From Lutjanus erythropterus (Eukaryota; Chordata; Actinopteri; Lutjaniformes; Lutjanidae): a stretch of 64,000 nucleotides of DNA. Below, in pieces: positions 62,818 to 64,000 of this stretch (position 1 is its first letter; every line of letters starts with the position of its first letter). Location: contig CM034598.1 in assembly GCA_020091685.1 (NCBI GenBank), positions 20,502,245 through 20,566,244 on the forward strand, given 5' to 3'. A program made the translations under genes and the position numbers. The notes under the pieces were generated by a model that was not told the origin of the DNA, ran no database searches, and saw nothing but the letters and a program-made list of their open reading frames with translations.

Positions 62818-64000
62818 TCCACCAATGCAATGTAATTTAACTGAAGGAGCTCTTTCTCTGTCTTATCATCTCCTCTATAGTTACTCCAACTTTTTATGAA
62901 CTTTTTATGAAATACTGTGAATATTTTAGAGACCCCAAATATTTCACACATCACAATCATATTTTCAGGGGAGCTCATTTCTTATTTAGAGAAGCCAAGC
63001 TCCCCTGTCTCCCCCGTAGTTCACAACCTGATTTTCATCAACTTTATTTCTCTGGTGCATTGGTCTCATTTTGTTTCTACATCTGAGACATATTATTATT
63101 ATTAGCTTGTCAGTCATCTGTAGACTTGCACTAACCTGTACGAAAGGTGCTATACTAATAAACAAAAAGTTTAAATAAAGTTTGATTGGTTGGTACAAGA
63201 CCTTTAAAGCCAAAAAGGGGAAGGAACATAATGCATAGATAAACTGGATCCTATGCAGTACAATAAAAACATGTATGACAGGTCAACACTTGGTCTGCAC
63301 CCACACTACCTATGTGTCTTGATCACGCAAAATTATTCTTTGCATTGTCAGGATTTCTATATGCTCTGTGTCCCAAATGCCCGGACAGAAATTGAATTCC
63401 TTTGGAAGTCAAACTTTTTAGCTTACCTGTTTATGCAAGTGACTTCTTGAGGTGTCTCTTTTTCATATGAATTTCAATGATTGTTTTTTGTATTTTGTCT
63501 CCCTTTGTGTTTCTGTCTGTAACTTTGTGTTTTTGCTGCTGACCGTCTTGGCCAGGCCTCCTTTGAAAAAGAGATTTCAGTCGGACTCTTCTGGTTAAAT
63601 AAAAGGCTAAACAAGAAAAAGTAAAATTGGTGGTTTTGTTTACAGTGTCTCTGACTGTTTTACTGCTTGTCCTCCCACCATGCTGTGCTAGAGAGAGCTC
63701 AGAGCTCAGAAATTAAGTTTGCTAAATGTCATCATAAAATACAGATAGGAATACTGGCAATGAACACTATGAAAACTATGAAAATAAAATATAAGTTGTA
63801 GAAAAAAAAAATCCAGAAGACTGAGCTGCTTTTCACATATCCATTGGTTTCTATTCACTTCATTACTGACTGAATACTTGCTTGAGGTGCAGTTTTTACA
63901 AGTTACATTATCATTTTGTGGTAATTGACATACTGTGCAAGACAGTCATCACATTTAGTACCACTTAAACTCTTCCCTTCCTCTCTGCCTTTGTCCTTTT
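62692..64000 (-). other. spock1 intron to the right edge
   Basis: No exon of the EF-hand or follistatin part of SPOCK1 was found here. The interval contains a composite TA/CA microsatellite at 62757-62817 and otherwise AT-rich intron. Confidence 0.5.
62757..62817. repeat. (TA)n(CA)n(TA)n compound microsatellite
   Basis: A TATATG/TATATA block, about 35 bp of CA, then TATATATA lies 66 bp upstream of the acceptor of the thyroglobulin exon at 62691. Confidence 0.92.

Noticed and set aside
1-64000. CRISPR arrays, operons, prophage, toxin or defence systems
   Set aside because: The window is clearly vertebrate nuclear DNA. Regularly spaced repeats were only microsatellites or tandem repeat units.

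Overview
The window is a piece of a teleost fish nuclear genome, most likely a percomorph. It has intron-rich vertebrate genes with canonical GT/AG splice sites, AT-rich introns, CpG-rich promoters, long CA microsatellites, and the miniature inverted-repeat elements, tRNA-derived SINEs and LINE fragments common in fish. No prokaryotic, viral or CRISPR feature was seen.

Four protein-coding genes could be rebuilt exon by exon. (1) An FE65/APBB-family adaptor, probably apbb3, lies on the minus strand. Its coding exons fall between 1296 and 6059, with a non-coding first exon in a CpG island near 12.3 kb. The PTB-domain exons lie beyond the left edge. (2) dele1, the mitochondrial stress relay protein, lies on the minus strand and is complete: 12 coding exons from 24650 down to 14913, giving 533 residues. 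(3) A Bicaudal-C gene, best called bicc2, lies on the plus strand and is complete: 19 coding exons from 32203 to 48604, giving 900 residues with KH and SAM domains. (4) spock1 (testican-1) lies on the minus strand as a 3' fragment: the thyroglobulin type-1 exons and the acidic C-terminal exon between 62691 and 58442. The rest lies beyond the right edge.

Layout: apbb3 and dele1 are in tandem, about 1.8 kb apart. dele1 and bicc2 are divergent, with about 7 kb between promoters. bicc2 and spock1 are convergent, about 9.4 kb apart. The human orthologues APBB3, DELE1 and SPOCK1 all map to 5q31, so the block is conserved vertebrate synteny with a Bicaudal-C paralogue inside it. The genes do not form one pathway: they cover an APP-binding adaptor, the OMA1-DELE1-HRI stress response, RNA-binding translational control and an extracellular proteoglycan.

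Introns and intergenic space carry many non-autonomous DNA transposons. Two have recognisable 8-bp target-site duplications (29.1 kb and 56.6 kb). There are also dispersed families with copies in different genes, a tRNA-derived SINE, LINE remnants and several microsatellites. I found no convincing undescribed biological system. The best leads are a Tyr in place of the second WW-domain tryptophan of the FE65 protein, the retained long FE65L1-like N-terminus of that gene, and an ETS plus C/EBP-ATF-like pair in the dele1 promoter.
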